A DNA stretch of 64,000 bases from Beta vulgaris subsp. vulgaris (GCF_026745355.1 NC_079206.1:17589582-17653581), one strand, 5' to 3'. Counted from the first letter of the stretch, positions 36,401 through 48,110 are shown. Numbers and translations: made by a program. Notes: a model not told the origin generated them from the letters alone.

Positions 36401-37086
36401 GTGATGCATGTTATGACAATGTGATTATGTTGACTGCTGAGTCGTTTTCAAGTAAAAGCCACCAAAGCATGTGTTACTCTTATTTACGGGTTTAGTACTC
36501 AGCTTTGCTGATGTGTATATGTTGTTTTGTCATTTCTGTGGCCTGTCACTTGGTGGGTGGCAGTTTTCCTAAATGTTTCAGGTTGAAGCCGTGAGTTATT
36601 CTATTTGCAAGTTGAAGCTATACAAGTGGAGCAGTATTATATTGTTATCGAAGTGAGGACGCTCATTTGTAATAGTTAATTGTTTAGTTTCTATAATATA
36701 TTTCTACATTTAAGAGTCGCTAGTTAGTGCTCCTGATTCTCTATTGGTTGTTGCTCCGCGAAAGCGTTGAGATTGTTGAGCTTTGGGATTTGGAAATATT
36801 TTATAAATTGAATTTGGAACAGGTTCATATTATTTTTCGCTTTAGCGTTGTCCTATTTTCAAAGGAAACTCTGTCGAATTTTCTGTAGAAATTTATGGAC
36901 ATAAAGTCTGAAAATCAGAGTGTAGTTGCAATAGTTAATTAATTTGAATAGAGTTGGGAATTGAGTTCCACACTCTCCGATGTAGTTCGGTGAGTGTGAT
37001 GGTAATAGTTCGGGTTATCTCGACTAAAGTCTCTTTCGCTGTGCTTAATCCTTTGTAAGCTGGTCGGGAAAATTCGGGCTGTTACA
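33427..37086 (+). repeat. 3' LTR of LARD (3660 bp)
   Basis: It is nearly identical to the 5' LTR along most of its length, with scattered small indels. One short patch (34452-34515 versus 30248-30307) is strongly different. The hairpin array recurs at about 35850-36235. The high overall identity suggests a fairly recent insertion. Confidence 0.93.
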
Positions 37087-37510
37087 AATTGTCTGATAAA
37101 TTATTGCTAATAATTGTTTGTATCGACCAAGATCTTACTTTTAGAGGCTTGTCTACAATTAGCAAATCTAATTTTGTTAGCGACCGTAATAATATGTTGA
37201 TTTGAGAGCGTTAAGATCCGACCATAGGATTAACTTGTGCTCTGAATATCTAATTAACTGAACTATTGATGATATTTTGATAGATTACATTTATGAACAT
37301 GGTGAACCATTACCTTAGATCCTTTTAGTTTGATTTTTATAGTTTGAAACTTTAATTATAATATTTCTGATCTTGTTTAGTTTCTCCACACCTTAGAGGC
37401 TAGATTAAAATAACCATCTCTTTGTGGAGTCAACCCTACTTACCCTGCTATATTGTTAGAAGGTTTGCAGGAATTATTTTTGACAAATATCATGCCCCTC
37501 ATCAACCTCC

Positions 37511-38160
37511 ATGAAGCTTAAAAAAAAGTCTGATTGTGTATGCTTGTGTCTAAGTGTTGGTGTCTTAATGTATAATAATTTAAGTTAATTAGTACACTAT
37601 TATTATCTAAGTGTTGGTGTCCTAATGTTATTGTGTTCAAGTATTAGCATCCTTGAATGGCGAAAAATTAATTTGATAAGCAAATGGTAGACTACAAAGA
37701 TTAAAAATGACTATTAAGATCAATATTCAAACTGAACTGTTAGAACAAAACCACCCTTTTGTGAACTAAAAAGTTAATTCATTTGTAACTGAAAGAAATC
37801 ATACATTTTTAAAGAAATCATGACCGCGTTTTTAGACCCGAAGATGTTTCTTATACAAAGTAATGCAATATTTTCAAGGGGCGACCTTAAACAAATTAAC
37901 CCAACCCAAACCAACTTGAACCAATTGAAACCGACACGATAATGACCCGAGTAATCAAACTCGTACCCGACCCGAAATGCCATGGACCTGAGATAAATCC
38001 AACCCATTGTGAACACAAAGGTAACCTGAATATGAACCGACCTGAAATGACTCGACATGTTTGACTCGTTTGCAACCCAAGTTTGTGTCTATTTTCGAAA
38101 GTAACTTAGTTGCGACGGAACCATAAATACCACGCTAGATGTAATATCACATTTAGCTTT
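37511..38160. other. Intergenic segment with CCCGACC-family copy
   Basis: CTAAGTGTTGGTGTCYTAAT occurs twice (about 37549 and 37608). Positions 37905-38065 are rich in ACCCGA/CCGACC words. CATGGACCTGAGATAAATCC there matches CATGGACCTGAAATTAACCC in the hAT MITE at about 57698, so this is another member of that family. No gene is seen. Confidence 0.55.
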
Positions 38161-41100
38161 TTTGCCTCAATTTCATTCCATGATTCTAGAATTTCCAAGT
38201 AGAAAAGGAATCTCAGTTTGTGGTATGAACTTTGAGAAACCACCTAGGGACCATGCATCATCAACCATGGTGATCAGAAATAGAGCATAGGTGAAGGTCT
38301 CTGACTCGGCTAAAAACAAGGGGAACAAGTCCTCTTCAACAATATGGCGATGCTTGAGAAGAGCCTTGACATGCAAAGATAGTGACCACACACGCCATAG
38401 GAAATGAGGAACTTTTGAAGTGATTTCAATTTTCAAACCACACTTGGACCCATGATTTATGAAAAGCATCGAGATTACAGGATTTTCCAAGCATGTAGGT
38501 CGTCTTGACCGAGTATTGACCATCATCTAAGAATGACCAACCATGACTATCATTCGAGAAACTTTCACAAAGACGGATGGCTAAGATTGCTTTCACATCT
38601 CGTTTGCAGAAATTATTGTGAATGAATTACGTTCACTTGCCATTCACCCTTTCCAAAAACAATCAGGTCACTTACCACAATAATACCCTCAATTCTTTTG
38701 CCACCAATGAACCAGCCATCCTCCATCACAACCCAAGGATCACTCCAAATGCTCGACTCATTTCATGCGCGCCATAGCAAGCCTTCCTTTATTAAAGTCT
38801 TCATACTCCAAATTCTTTTCCAAAAGTAACTCCCTAATTGACCCACAGATGAGTCGAGGAAAGAAGAATCTGGAAAATATTTGGCCTTCATGACTCTTCA
38901 TAACAACGAACCCTTGCATTGAATAAGATGCCACACTTGACGTCCCACGAGCGGATCACTAAAAACAGCAAGATACCGAAAGCCCGATCTGCAGAGGCAT
39001 TTAGAAGTATATAATAAGATCCAACTGTTCTAATGCAGTTTTCTCTCAATTCCTTTTTGAACCCACCAAAACTTTGCCACAGCAGAGTGAATGGATTGAA
39101 TTACACCCACAAGAATCTTGTAATTACACCCACTAAAATCTTATAAACTCGCATCAGAACATTGGTAATGACTTGAATTACGGATTTCAGAAGTACCTCT
39201 TTCCATGCTTTAGCAAGTAATTTGTCCTTCTACCCTTGTAACTTTTTTCATATCTAATCTTCCAACTTTAAAAATACCAACTTTTTTGAGCGACCCCCAC
39301 TGCAGTAGGAACTCTCATATATTTAGATGGCCTATCCACTAGTCTCATAGACAAGAAATCCATCAACTCCCCTTTCTGAACAAAATTAACACCTATACTG
39401 AAAGATATCTTTCACTTCTCGATATTAATCTTTTGTCTAGATACACCTTCATACATGTTGACAATATCAAATATTGTTGTGTACTCCTGTCGTCTATCAG
39501 TTAGGGCTAGCAAAAAGCAAATTGTCATCAGCAAAAATAACATGAGAATGCTTTCTACATGTAGCTTTGTTTAGCAAAGAAGAGAGACCCTTGATAGAGG
39601 CTCTGGGATGAGGTAACAAAACCACAAACAGAGTCGTTAACAACAAATGAGTATCAAACTGATATCACACAATCCATAACACAATCCACCCAAGTTCCAG
39701 CAAGACATAGCTCTAATATAAGTTTTTAGAGACAATACCATACCACTCTACCTTGTAGCAAGCCTTACTCATATCTAGTTTCATAGCTATATGACCTCGT
39801 CTACCTCGAAAGGGGCTTTTCATAGAGTGAAAAAGCTCCCATGCCATAAGTACCTTATTAGTGATAAATCTCCCTGAAACAAAAGGCACTCTGGCGGTTC
39901 GAGAAAACTCCCTGCAAAATTAATTTCAAACGGTTTGCCAAGACTTTTAACTAGGTCTAGCAAAAAGCAACTTGTCATCAGCAAAAATAACATGAGAATG
40001 CTTTCTACATGTAGCTTTGTCTAGCAAAGAAGAGAGACCCTTGATAGAGGCTCTGGGATGAGGTAACAAAACCACAAACAGAGTCGTTAACAACAAATGA
40101 GTATTTAACTAATAACACACAATCCATATCACAATCCACCCAAGTTCCAGCAAGACATAGGTTTAATATAAGTTTTTAGAGACAATACCGTACAACTCTA
40201 CCTTGTAGCAAGCCTTACTCATATCTAGTTTCATAGCTATATGACCTCGTCTACCTCGAAAGGGGCTTTTCATAGAGTGAAAAAGCTCCAATGCTATAAG
40301 TACCTTATTAGTGATAAATCTCCCTGAAACAAAAGGCACTATGGCGGTTCGAGAACACTCCCGGCAAAATTAATTTCAAAGGGTTTGCTAAGAGTTTTAG
40401 CTAGGTCTAGCAAAAAGCAAATTGTCATCAGCAAAAATAACATGAGAATGCTTTCTACACGTAGCTTTGTTTAGCAAAGAAGAGAGACCCTTGATAGAGG
40501 CTCTGGGATGAGGTAACAAACCCACAAACAGAGTCATTAACAACAAATGAGTATCGAACGCATAACACACAATCCATAACACAATCCACCCAAGTTCTAG
40601 CAAGACATAGCTTCAATATAAGTTTTTAGAGACAATACCGTACCACTCTACCTTGTAGCAAGCCTTACTCATATTTAGTTTCATAGCTATATGACCTCGT
40701 CTACCTCGAAAGGGGCTTTTCATAGAGTGAAAAAGCTCCAATGCTATAAGTACCTTACTAGTGATAAATCTCCCTGAAACAAAAGGCACTCTGGCGGTTC
40801 GAGAACACTCCCGGCGAAATTAATTTCAAACGGTTTGCCAAGACTTTTAACATCAATTTATAAACAACGTTACATAAGCTAATGGGACGAAACTCGGAAA
40901 CTAGAGTACGAGACTTTACCTATAGAATAAGTGCCATGTTAGTCTTATTAAATCTATCTAAGGGTCTCGTACCATGGACAACACCAATCACCGATGAAGC
41001 TACTTCATCTCACACAATGTGCCAAAATCGTAGATGAAATATAGCATGCATTCCATCCGACATCGAAGCTTTTGCAAATATGCATTTGCGTTAAAGATGT

Positions 41101-41480
41101 GAAGACTTCCGCCTTGGTACACGGACGCAATAAGTCCTCATTCATTCGACTCGAAATAAGAGGTGAAACAGCCTCCAAGTTCTCATCAAAATCAACCTTG
41201 GAGGGATTGCTAGAAGTAAAAAGTTTATAGTAATCATTAATAACATTCTCAATCTCTTCATCACCGGTCTGCCATATCTCATTACTATCAAAGAGGCCAT
41301 GAACTTAGTTTCGCCATTTACATTGTGAAGCTTAATGGTGAAAGTATCACCAATCTTTCATCTTTGTAATTGTCGACCTCAAGTACTAGTAGGCTTCTTG
41401 TTTTTTCAACAATTTCTCCAACTTTTCAAGCAGAATATATTCTATATCACTAGTTGAGTCATCTAACTATTTTTGGGCTG
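38161..41480 (-). pseudogene. L1-type LINE ORF2 remnant (RT to zf-RVT)
   Basis: Read on the minus strand from 41480 down: a KLEKLLKKQEA-like helix (about 41410), a pre-RT linker (41300-41100, DENLEAVSPLISSRMNEDLL), then RT with FVSGRFITSK, HIAMKLNMSKA and IFADDNLLFA. A region resembling the RT/zf-RVT linker follows (about 38850-38620). The zf-RVT domain is at 38530-38173 (VPHFLWRVWSLSLHVKALLK). In L1 elements ORF2 nicks target DNA and primes cDNA synthesis. The endonuclease part is missing, many stops and frameshifts are present, and the RT core is triplicated (39507-40851). Confidence 0.85.
39507..40851 (-). repeat. Triplicated 450-bp segment of LINE RT
   Basis: Three head-to-tail copies start at 39507, 39957 and 40407 (CTAGCAAAAAGCAA...), with a regular 450-bp period and only scattered differences. 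On the minus strand each unit encodes the RT stretch from FVSGRF to FADDNLLFAR, so the catalytic Asp-Asp box occurs three times. 450 is divisible by three, so the duplication itself would keep the frame, but other mutations break it. Confidence 0.93.
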
Positions 41481-41967
41481 CAACTTATAAGTATTCAATT
41501 TATTTGAGGTTGCAATCGAAGAGATTGAAATGAAATAGCCGCAATCAACAAAGTGGCCACGTTAAAGGGCTGCATTTGGCAAATGAAACTCAAATGTAAT
41601 GCAATCCAAGTATGGAGGGTGTACTATCTTTCTTGTCGTTGACATAGACAATAAAGAAGCAATCATGAATGAACCTAGGGCCTCTATTTACAACTTGAAC
41701 ATTTACAATAGTTGAGTTTTTAAGATATGAGTACAAATGCAGTGAAGGATCAAGATTGAATAAGAAAATATAGTATAATTCCATAAATCTAGACATCATG
41801 TTGTAACATATTTTACATTGCGATATGGAACCAAACAACTATTTCATCCACCAGTAGAATTGTCCACATACACAGAATTTTAAGCTTCCAGCACATCCCA
41901 TCTTTAAATTGTAATTTCTGATGAGCAGTATAATCTCAAGAGTTCTCCAAGGTTAAATATCATGCCC
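41481..41967. other. Spacer between LINE and host gene
   Basis: AT-rich DNA downstream of the host gene. A short minus-strand frame (41838-41590) has no recognisable motif and is not called. Nothing else is seen. Confidence 0.5.
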
Positions 41968-42064
41968 TAAACAGCTGTCCCTACGTATCTCTTGAGCTCA
42001 TTCGCTTTGTATGGTACGACAGTGACAGTGAACTGTTTATTGGGCTCCACAGGATCTGTACAGA
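41968..42064 (-). other. Orphan exon-like segment
   Basis: On the minus strand a strong acceptor (TTTCTTTCTGTACAG) is followed by an open stretch reading DPVEPNKQFTVTVVPYKANE and a further ten residues (LKRYVGTAV ending), then TAG. It lies 54 bp downstream of the stop codon of the VTT gene, on the same strand. It could be an alternative last exon, a captured exon or 3' UTR. No donor joining it in frame to the VTT exons was found. I do not recognise the protein. Confidence 0.35.
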
Positions 42065-42117
42065 AAGAAATCATGAGTCAAGGGTTCAATGTTAACTGAG
42101 ACAAGCAACAAGGTCGA

Positions 42118-45100
42118 TTATGTCTTGTTCTTGTTCATCAAGGTAGGGGTGACTGAGACGATCCCAATAAGGAAAAGTGTGGCTATTGAGTTGAAGTCGT
42201 AGAGGTCGCCTATTGATCGCAATTCTCCAAGAGCTATTCCAGCCTGCCAATCATAGAAAAAAGGGTCACATTAAGCAATAACATTCAGGAACCAAAAAAG
42301 GGTCACATTAAGCAATAACATTCATGAACCATGTCTAACTTAGACAGCTACACTTTCATCGTTGTTGTAACAGATACCTTCGTATTCTTTTTTCCTCTCT
42401 CTGCATCTTTTAATGTAGTTCTTTACACATAGAAGTATAAGTTTGCAGTCAAAGATTCAAAACTTTAATCGTATTTGGAAGAGTATATATAAGAAAAGAT
42501 ATAGCCGTGTGAGATCTTATTGGATTTTTATCAACGCATTCAAGACGACTTTTTCATAATTCTTCTCAATACGTACTTCGATTTTAATCATCAACAACTG
42601 CCTTGGAAACTACGTAAAAGCAAGTGAAAGAACCAAAAAAAAAAGGGAACACTATATAAGCCTTCATTTTTTGTACGGATATAGTGTCAATATAGATGGT
42701 TAATAGTGGTGGATGTATCATTCTCTAATTAAATTTCACATGAAATTGTATTTCCTGGGAAGCGTAAAATTAAATTTTTTGTTTGGTTGATCATACGAAG
42801 CAAAACTACGCATGAAAGTTTCAACTTACATATAAGTACTTCCTCCAACTTGTGGGAAGTAGAACATCCTACATAATCCAATTTTTTGAATTTTTGTCAA
42901 CCAAGTTACTCCACATTTTTTCATTTCATACGAATTTCTACTTCCCATGATTTTGTATGTCAACTAAAACAAGCACTAAGAAGAAATTATATAAGAATGA
43001 TTTTTTTATTCAGTGGCACAGTGCGAATTGACATACATGAGAGCAGGTTCAGTATATATTCAAATTTTCCTTTACTATCAAGGGGAAAGAACTAATTGCA
43101 CCATATCATAAAGTAAGAAAAACATACTCTGACAGTGACATAAGCAGCAGGGATCAGTCCAATAAATGTCGCTAAGAAGAAGATGTGGTAAGGCACATCC
43201 ACAATTGGAGAAGCCACATTGATAAATGTATTTGGCAGTGTGGGTGTTACTCTTAGGAAAAGCATGTAATTCAGCAAGTTCTGACGTCTTTTCGCCACCT
43301 GAAGAAGTTAAAAGGAAGAAACTAAGATTAGCCCAAGGGATGGTTAGCCATGTTCGATAAACAGTTGTTTCTTAGAAGCAATTGTTTTTACCTGTGCTTG
43401 GAAGAAAGTCAATTTATCTGGCCACATAGAAAAAACAAGGGGCCGGCCAATCAATTTCGACAAGAAAAAGCAAGACGAAGCACCAGTTGTAGCAGTGAAA
43501 AGGACCAATGCCAAACCTCTAAACACACCAAAAAGTGCTCCAGCTAACAAGGACATGAACACAGTTCCTGGAATCATGAAAGTCTGCATGAATATGTAGA
43601 CCACAGAATATCCAACCAATACTTGAAGTGTATAGTCATTTGTGTAGCTCTCGAGATGATCTCTATAAAACAAAAGATTAAGATTAATACAATAACAACT
43701 CTTCTTTATATTCATTCTTCTTTCTAGTACTGGCCTTTCTGAAGAGCACTTGTTAAATGGAATCAAAATATTAGCAAGTATGGATGATTGAAGATTATTG
43801 GGTGATTACTCGATCCAAAAGAAAGAAAAAGGACAAGAAAAGAGATACTCAAGATTATCCATCTTGAACTACTTTAACCATTTGCTTTTTCAAAGTTAGA
43901 GTTTATTAGCTTTAACCGTACTTTTTCTTTGCTATATAAGTATAAACATAATGTCTATTTTGAAATCATCAATTTTGATAATTTTATGAATGAGAACTTG
44001 ATGGACAAAAAGATGTCTTGAATACAGTTAATAAGCAAATGGATATGTTATTTGGATATGGAGGGAGATACAAGAAAGCCGTTGCACAAATTCCATACAA
44101 AGGGGAAAGAAACATGCGTAAATTGTAAATATATGGAAGTATAGAGCTGAACACAAAAATTGGATTTATTGTATTTTCAATCATTAAGGAAGTACCCCGC
44201 TCAGAAATTAAACTATCAGATATACTTGAGGTCGAGAAGCCTACGGCATCTCATTTGTAACAATTTACAAGATCTATCGACTATCAATTACAAACCTCAC
44301 AACCAAACAAAATTAAGAATATATCAATTCAAATGCTTTGCACCCCTCGGTCTAATCTTAGGGCACACTTAATGTTTGAAATGATGCCAGATAAACTCTG
44401 AAGAACCACCGATTTGGGTTTCGGCAAAATATAACAGGTACAAGGCCACCATATCAAGCAGAAAGACAAATGTTAGTCAAGCCTATTATCCTCAGAGTCT
44501 CAGACAGTGTCATGGTATGCTTCTAAACCGGGATGGGGAACCCCTGGCGACAGCACAAGCATCAAGATATTTTGTGATATTTGGGAACATCATGATGTAT
44601 AAGCAAATGGCAATGCTGCAAGTATGCACAACTTGGAGAGGCCATTAATTCTTGTATGATCAAGATAATTATAAGCTGCACACTGTCAAATCCATGCAAG
44701 ACAATCTACTGCCAATTACGAGCTAGCAAATTGTACCTCCACCAATGTGCAAGGGTATGCATAATGCAAATTTAGAATCATTGAAGTTTGACAAAGAAAT
44801 GAACAATACCTACTCTGGCTGCTTATGCAAAGCAAGGAGTTAGAAGGCACAGGATTGACTCTTAGGAGTAACTTTCTAAGTCACAACCCAAACTCATAGT
44901 TCCCTCGAACATCAAATGATGAAATAAGTATCACTTACAAACTTCTTACATGCTTTCTATAGTCACTCTAGCTGTAGCCTGTAACTCCTAATATAAATGC
45001 AAAGCAAGAATTCCTGCAATAGGCCATGCTACCAACAAAGGGTTGAAAGATAAAGTAGTCCTAGGGTTTTAGCTTTCTTCTGCTCCTTAAACGCCGAGCT

Positions 45101-46156
45101 ACATTTGCGCATAAGAAATGACAATATTCAAATAAGAGACAACTAAAAGGTCCTACATTTTGGCCAACTAACAAAGCTTCAATGTCTTAGCATTTGAGAG
45201 CATAATGCACTTGAGATATCTCCTTGGCTTAAGGAGGATAAAGGCAATGACACAATCTTAAGGAATAGCAATAACTCAGATTTCCAAATCATCTACTAAT
45301 AGTCTAATATTATTGCTTTATCCCCAAACCAAAGTCATTGTTAATCCCTGGTAGATTTGAATTCAAAAACACTACTATCAGAAGATCAGAATCTAATCAA
45401 TAATATCAAGGATGATTTCTTGTGTGCTTTAATATGGAACAATTTTTTGTTTCCTAAAGAAAACCCCAATCATTGAAACTCTTCTGAATATAATCACCAA
45501 CAGGCAACAGCTCACAAATAAGCTATAATACAGCTTAAAGAGATCAACTAAGAAATCAGGAAGATAATATTTACTAGAACAAATAAAGATAATTGCAATT
45601 AGAATAAATTAAACAATCACATTCATTATCAAACTGAATCTTACTCAATCAAAGGTCTTAATATCATGCTAATAATAGAATTAGAATAATACAGTATTTT
45701 GGACTACTCTCAACATGGCCCAAGCAAACAAACAGCTGATAACCCATTAATACAAGACTTTAAAATTTTAAACTTTCCCCCATTTTGGCATAAAAAACAA
45801 AGAAATACCCAATGTTTCGGATCTGACAGCACCATTTACAGGCAAAAAAAAAAAATCTAATGGAAATAAAACAGTAAAAATCCAAATTTAAGCAAAAAAA
45901 AAAAAGTCATAATGTAAAACTCAAAATTGTAAAAAAAATAATAATATGGGTACCTAAGAATTTGCAAGTCTTCAAGTGTGCGAGGCAACTTAAGGAAGCT
46001 ATAATCAGAAGATGGCATGGTGAGATAAACACCCAGAAGACCTAATGCATAAGCAATCACAACACCAAAAGCTGCTGAAATTTCCCACATTGTTAATGGA
46101 AACTTTGAACTTGATTTATCTTCATTACCCACTAATCTTTCCTCTGATTTCTCCAT
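42118..46156 (-). CDS. VTT/DedA-domain membrane protein (TMEM41-like, SNARE-associated Golgi family)
   Basis: The single intact host gene. Four exons on the minus strand: 46156-45954, 43662-43392, 43298-43128 and 42243-42118 (771 nt, 256 aa plus stop TAA). All junctions are GT-AG and phases agree. The start MEKSEERLV is the first ATG of the frame; the codon five triplets upstream is TTG. Residues 1-20 are polar. A membrane helix follows (about 23-46, ISAAFGVVIAYALGLLGVYL). The VTT core spans about 80-215, with MIPGTVFMSLLAGALFG, the motif NYMLFLRVTPTLPNTFINVA and FFLATFIGLIPAAY, and there is a final helix near the C-terminus (about 233-248). The family includes TMEM41B/VMP1, ER membrane phospholipid scramblases needed for autophagosome and lipid-droplet formation. 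That role here is inferred from homology. Intron 1 is long (2291 bp). Confidence 0.93.
42261..42330. repeat. Tandem duplication in intron 3 of the VTT gene
   Basis: The unit AAAAAAGGGTCACATTAAGC plus AATAACATTCA(G/T)GAACC occurs twice in a row, about 35 bp each. It lies about 20 bp inside the intron from the exon 4 acceptor. Confidence 0.85.
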
Positions 46157-46420
46157 ATTTGTTAATCTCAATCCTTAATCACCCACCTAACCCCAGAAAA
46201 CTAAGACCAAAGAAATCAACTTTATCACAGATTTGGGGTTTTGGGTTTTTCTGGGATTAAATGCTATAATGCCCAGATGAAGTCTCTTATCCCAAATTTA
46301 AGGGAGAAGAAGGGGAGGGAAAAAGGGAGAATTTTTCAGAAATATTCTCCCTTCTTTTCTTTTCTTCCCTCACACTTCTCTGCTATTTATGTCTTTTACG
46401 TTTTAGCTTCGTAATTTTGT
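46157..46420 (-). promoter_or_regulatory. 5' UTR and core promoter of the VTT gene
   Basis: On the minus strand a TATA-like box CATAAATAG lies at 46391-46383, about 230 bp upstream of the ATG. Between them is a purine-rich leader (GAAGAAAAGAAAAGAAGGGAG). This spacing fits a 5' UTR of about 200 nt. The transcription start is inferred. Confidence 0.55.
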
Positions 46421-46899
46421 GGGAAATTTTTGGTTTTTGGAGAATATTCGTTGGCTAAAGAATTGAAATATTCTAAACGATGATTATTTTAAAATAATTC
46501 ACAAGGTTGTTCGATTTGATTTTTTTTTTTTTTTTTTGTTGCTTTAATAAATCAAAAAGGTTGGAAATTTGGAATGGGAAAGAAAATGTGGTGGTCCAAC
46601 TGTGGTTTTCAAGTTGGTGTTCTATTTTTTTGTTTTGTCTTTTATGTTTTGTGGGTTAACATGTAGCAATTAATGAAGAGATGAGGACGTTGTTTCATTC
46701 ATAACCAATGTTTGCTATCTCAAAAAACAAAAAAAAGTAGAGAAAGCTTTCTATGTCGTCTCCTTGCCTCTCTATTGAAAAAATTATTAATGTATCATTT
46801 TTCTAAAGTAAGAAAAAAAAAATCATTTTTCTGAAGTAAAAAAAAAAATCATTTTTCAAAATGCTCTTGTGTATTTGCAACTGTATTATTGATGCTTTA
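46421..46899. other. Upstream flank of the VTT gene
   Basis: AT-rich, with a T18-type run at 46520-46538 and a repeated AAATCATTTTTCTRAAGTAA at about 46790-46860. No gene or recognisable element; it ends at the Tat LTR. Confidence 0.5.
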
Positions 46900-47451
46900 T
46901 ATTTATACCGAATTTGTACCAAGTACGCAAAAGGTGTTGGGGAGCCAACAACAAGAGCAATATACTTAAACAAATGCGAAATAAATAATGATCAACAAGA
47001 ATGTAAATAAAAGAAATAGAAAGACAAACAATTGTTGACGGGGAAAACCCAAATGATGGGAAAAACCGCGGGTGACACTCTTGATCACCAATCCACTAAT
47101 ATAACGTCGCTGTCAATACAAGTATTTGTGTTCAATCACCAATACAGGAGCTTTTATGTATGTTTAATGGAGAATGAAAAAGAGAGAGAGAAAGCTAGGT
47201 GTAGGCTAGTAATTAGTAATAACTCGTATAATTAATTAGGTTAACAAGACTCATATATATATATACAGGCTAAGGAATATCCTTCAAAGATGCTGCCAAA
47301 CTCCCTTAAAGATAAGTATTGCCTTGGCTATCTCTAACTTCCTCCTGATTTTCCTCCAGCAGTTATACCCAATGTCAATGTCAATCCCATGATTCTTGCT
47401 AACTGATATTTAATTCTTTCTTTGCTAATATCAAATTTTCAAGGCCCAACA
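46900..47451 (-). repeat. 3' LTR of the Tat derivative
   Basis: Matches 50074-50622 with few differences. Ends TGTTGGGCC (47451) on the minus strand, preceded there by a purine-rich tract. Confidence 0.88.
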
Positions 47452-47533
47452 AATTCCCCTAATTGTTGTTCCACTGCACAATCGTCTTGAAAAGTGGCAT
47501 CAATTACACTCTTCCATAAATCTTCTCCTTCAA

Positions 47534-48110
47534 ATGGCTTTAAGTACATTGTTTGTTCACGTCGGACGCTGTCACTCTATCTTAGTTAGTTTCCTTGCTT
47601 ATTTTCGTGCGTTGTCGTCAGAAAACACCATGTCTACCAGAAAACAAATCTCCTGGCATCAACCTCTTAGAGGAAAAACGCTGGAAAGGATGCAGAAGAG
47701 GAATAGAGAAAAGACTGAAATCGTTTGCCGTCATCATCTCTACTGCAGTGACGTCGTTGAAGGAGGAATTGGATGTCAAGAATGCTGAGATGACGTCGTT
47801 GAAGGAAGCAACGGATGTGCGAACTGCTGAGATGGAAACCAAGTTGTCGGCGTTACAAGAAGAACTTACCAACACCGTCAGCCTTTACACTTGGAAAACC
47901 AAGGCGAGGCTGACGAAGCAATACATGGAAGGTCAGACGGCGTCATGGACTCCAGAAGACGACGTCCATAAATTCCTTGCTGTTTTTGGAACTCTCGACG
48001 ACATGCTTCCTGACGGCGCGCTGCCGCTGCTGAGACAGCGACAACTTCTGAATATGCCCCTGTTGCAAAGGACAAAGATGCCATGGAGACAAATTAGTTT
48101 TAAGTGTTAG
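47534..48110 (+). pseudogene. Antisense ORF of the Tat derivative, coiled-coil
   Basis: On the strand opposite to gag, between gag and the 3' LTR, a frame of up to 171 codons (47595-48110) has heptad-like repeats (VTSLKEELDVKNAEM, then LSALQEELTNT). It ends with KQYMEGQTASWTPEDDVHKF. An upstream frame (47534-47788) overlaps it, which suggests a frameshift. Some plant Tat elements carry an extra antisense ORF in this position, so I call it as a probable remnant. Its function is unknown. Confidence 0.5.

Larger units (their letters stand above)
29222..37086 (+). mobile_element. LARD: large non-autonomous LTR retrotransposon, complete
   Basis: Two long direct repeats (29222-32864 and 33427-37086) each begin TGTAACAGGCTG and end GGGCTGTTACA. 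They enclose only 562 bp. The target-site duplication AATTG is perfect (29217-29221 and 37087-37091). The interior starts with a Met-tRNA-type primer-binding site and ends with TTTCGAGGACGAAACTT followed by a polypurine-like stretch, the same words that close the coding region of Tekay-type chromoviruses. I therefore infer that it uses proteins of a Tekay-like partner. There is no gag or pol. Confidence 0.93.
28275..37492 (+). mobile_element. Athila-type solo LTR, split by LARD insertion
   Basis: It begins TGATAAGTCATATTTATATA (28275-29221) and resumes at 37092, ending GACAAATATCA at 37492. Without the LARD and one TSD copy it is about 1350 bp. The ends TGATA...TATCA parallel the TGATG...CATCA ends of the LTR at 15513. 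Its late part shows the same GCGACCGTA...GGTGAACCATT...TTTGTGGAGTCAACCC order as that LTR. The flanks TTGTC and TGCCC match only partly as a duplication. Confidence 0.65.
28041..37510. mobile_element. Old hAT-like CCCGACC repeat, split by nested insertions
   Basis: The left end TAGCTGGCAAAAC (28041) resembles the terminus of the 57215-57837 hAT MITE (TATAGCCGGCAAA). It is followed by ACCCGACC/CCCGAA words to 28274. The right end TGCCCCTCA (37493-37501) follows the inserted Athila LTR. No 8-bp TSD could be recognised, and the flank just beyond the right end is shared with copy 1 at 24834, so the true boundary is uncertain. Confidence 0.4.

Noticed and set aside
46200..46400. Plus-strand frame upstream of the VTT gene (46045-46260)
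   Set aside because: Antisense to exon 1 and the 5' UTR of the intact gene, no motif.
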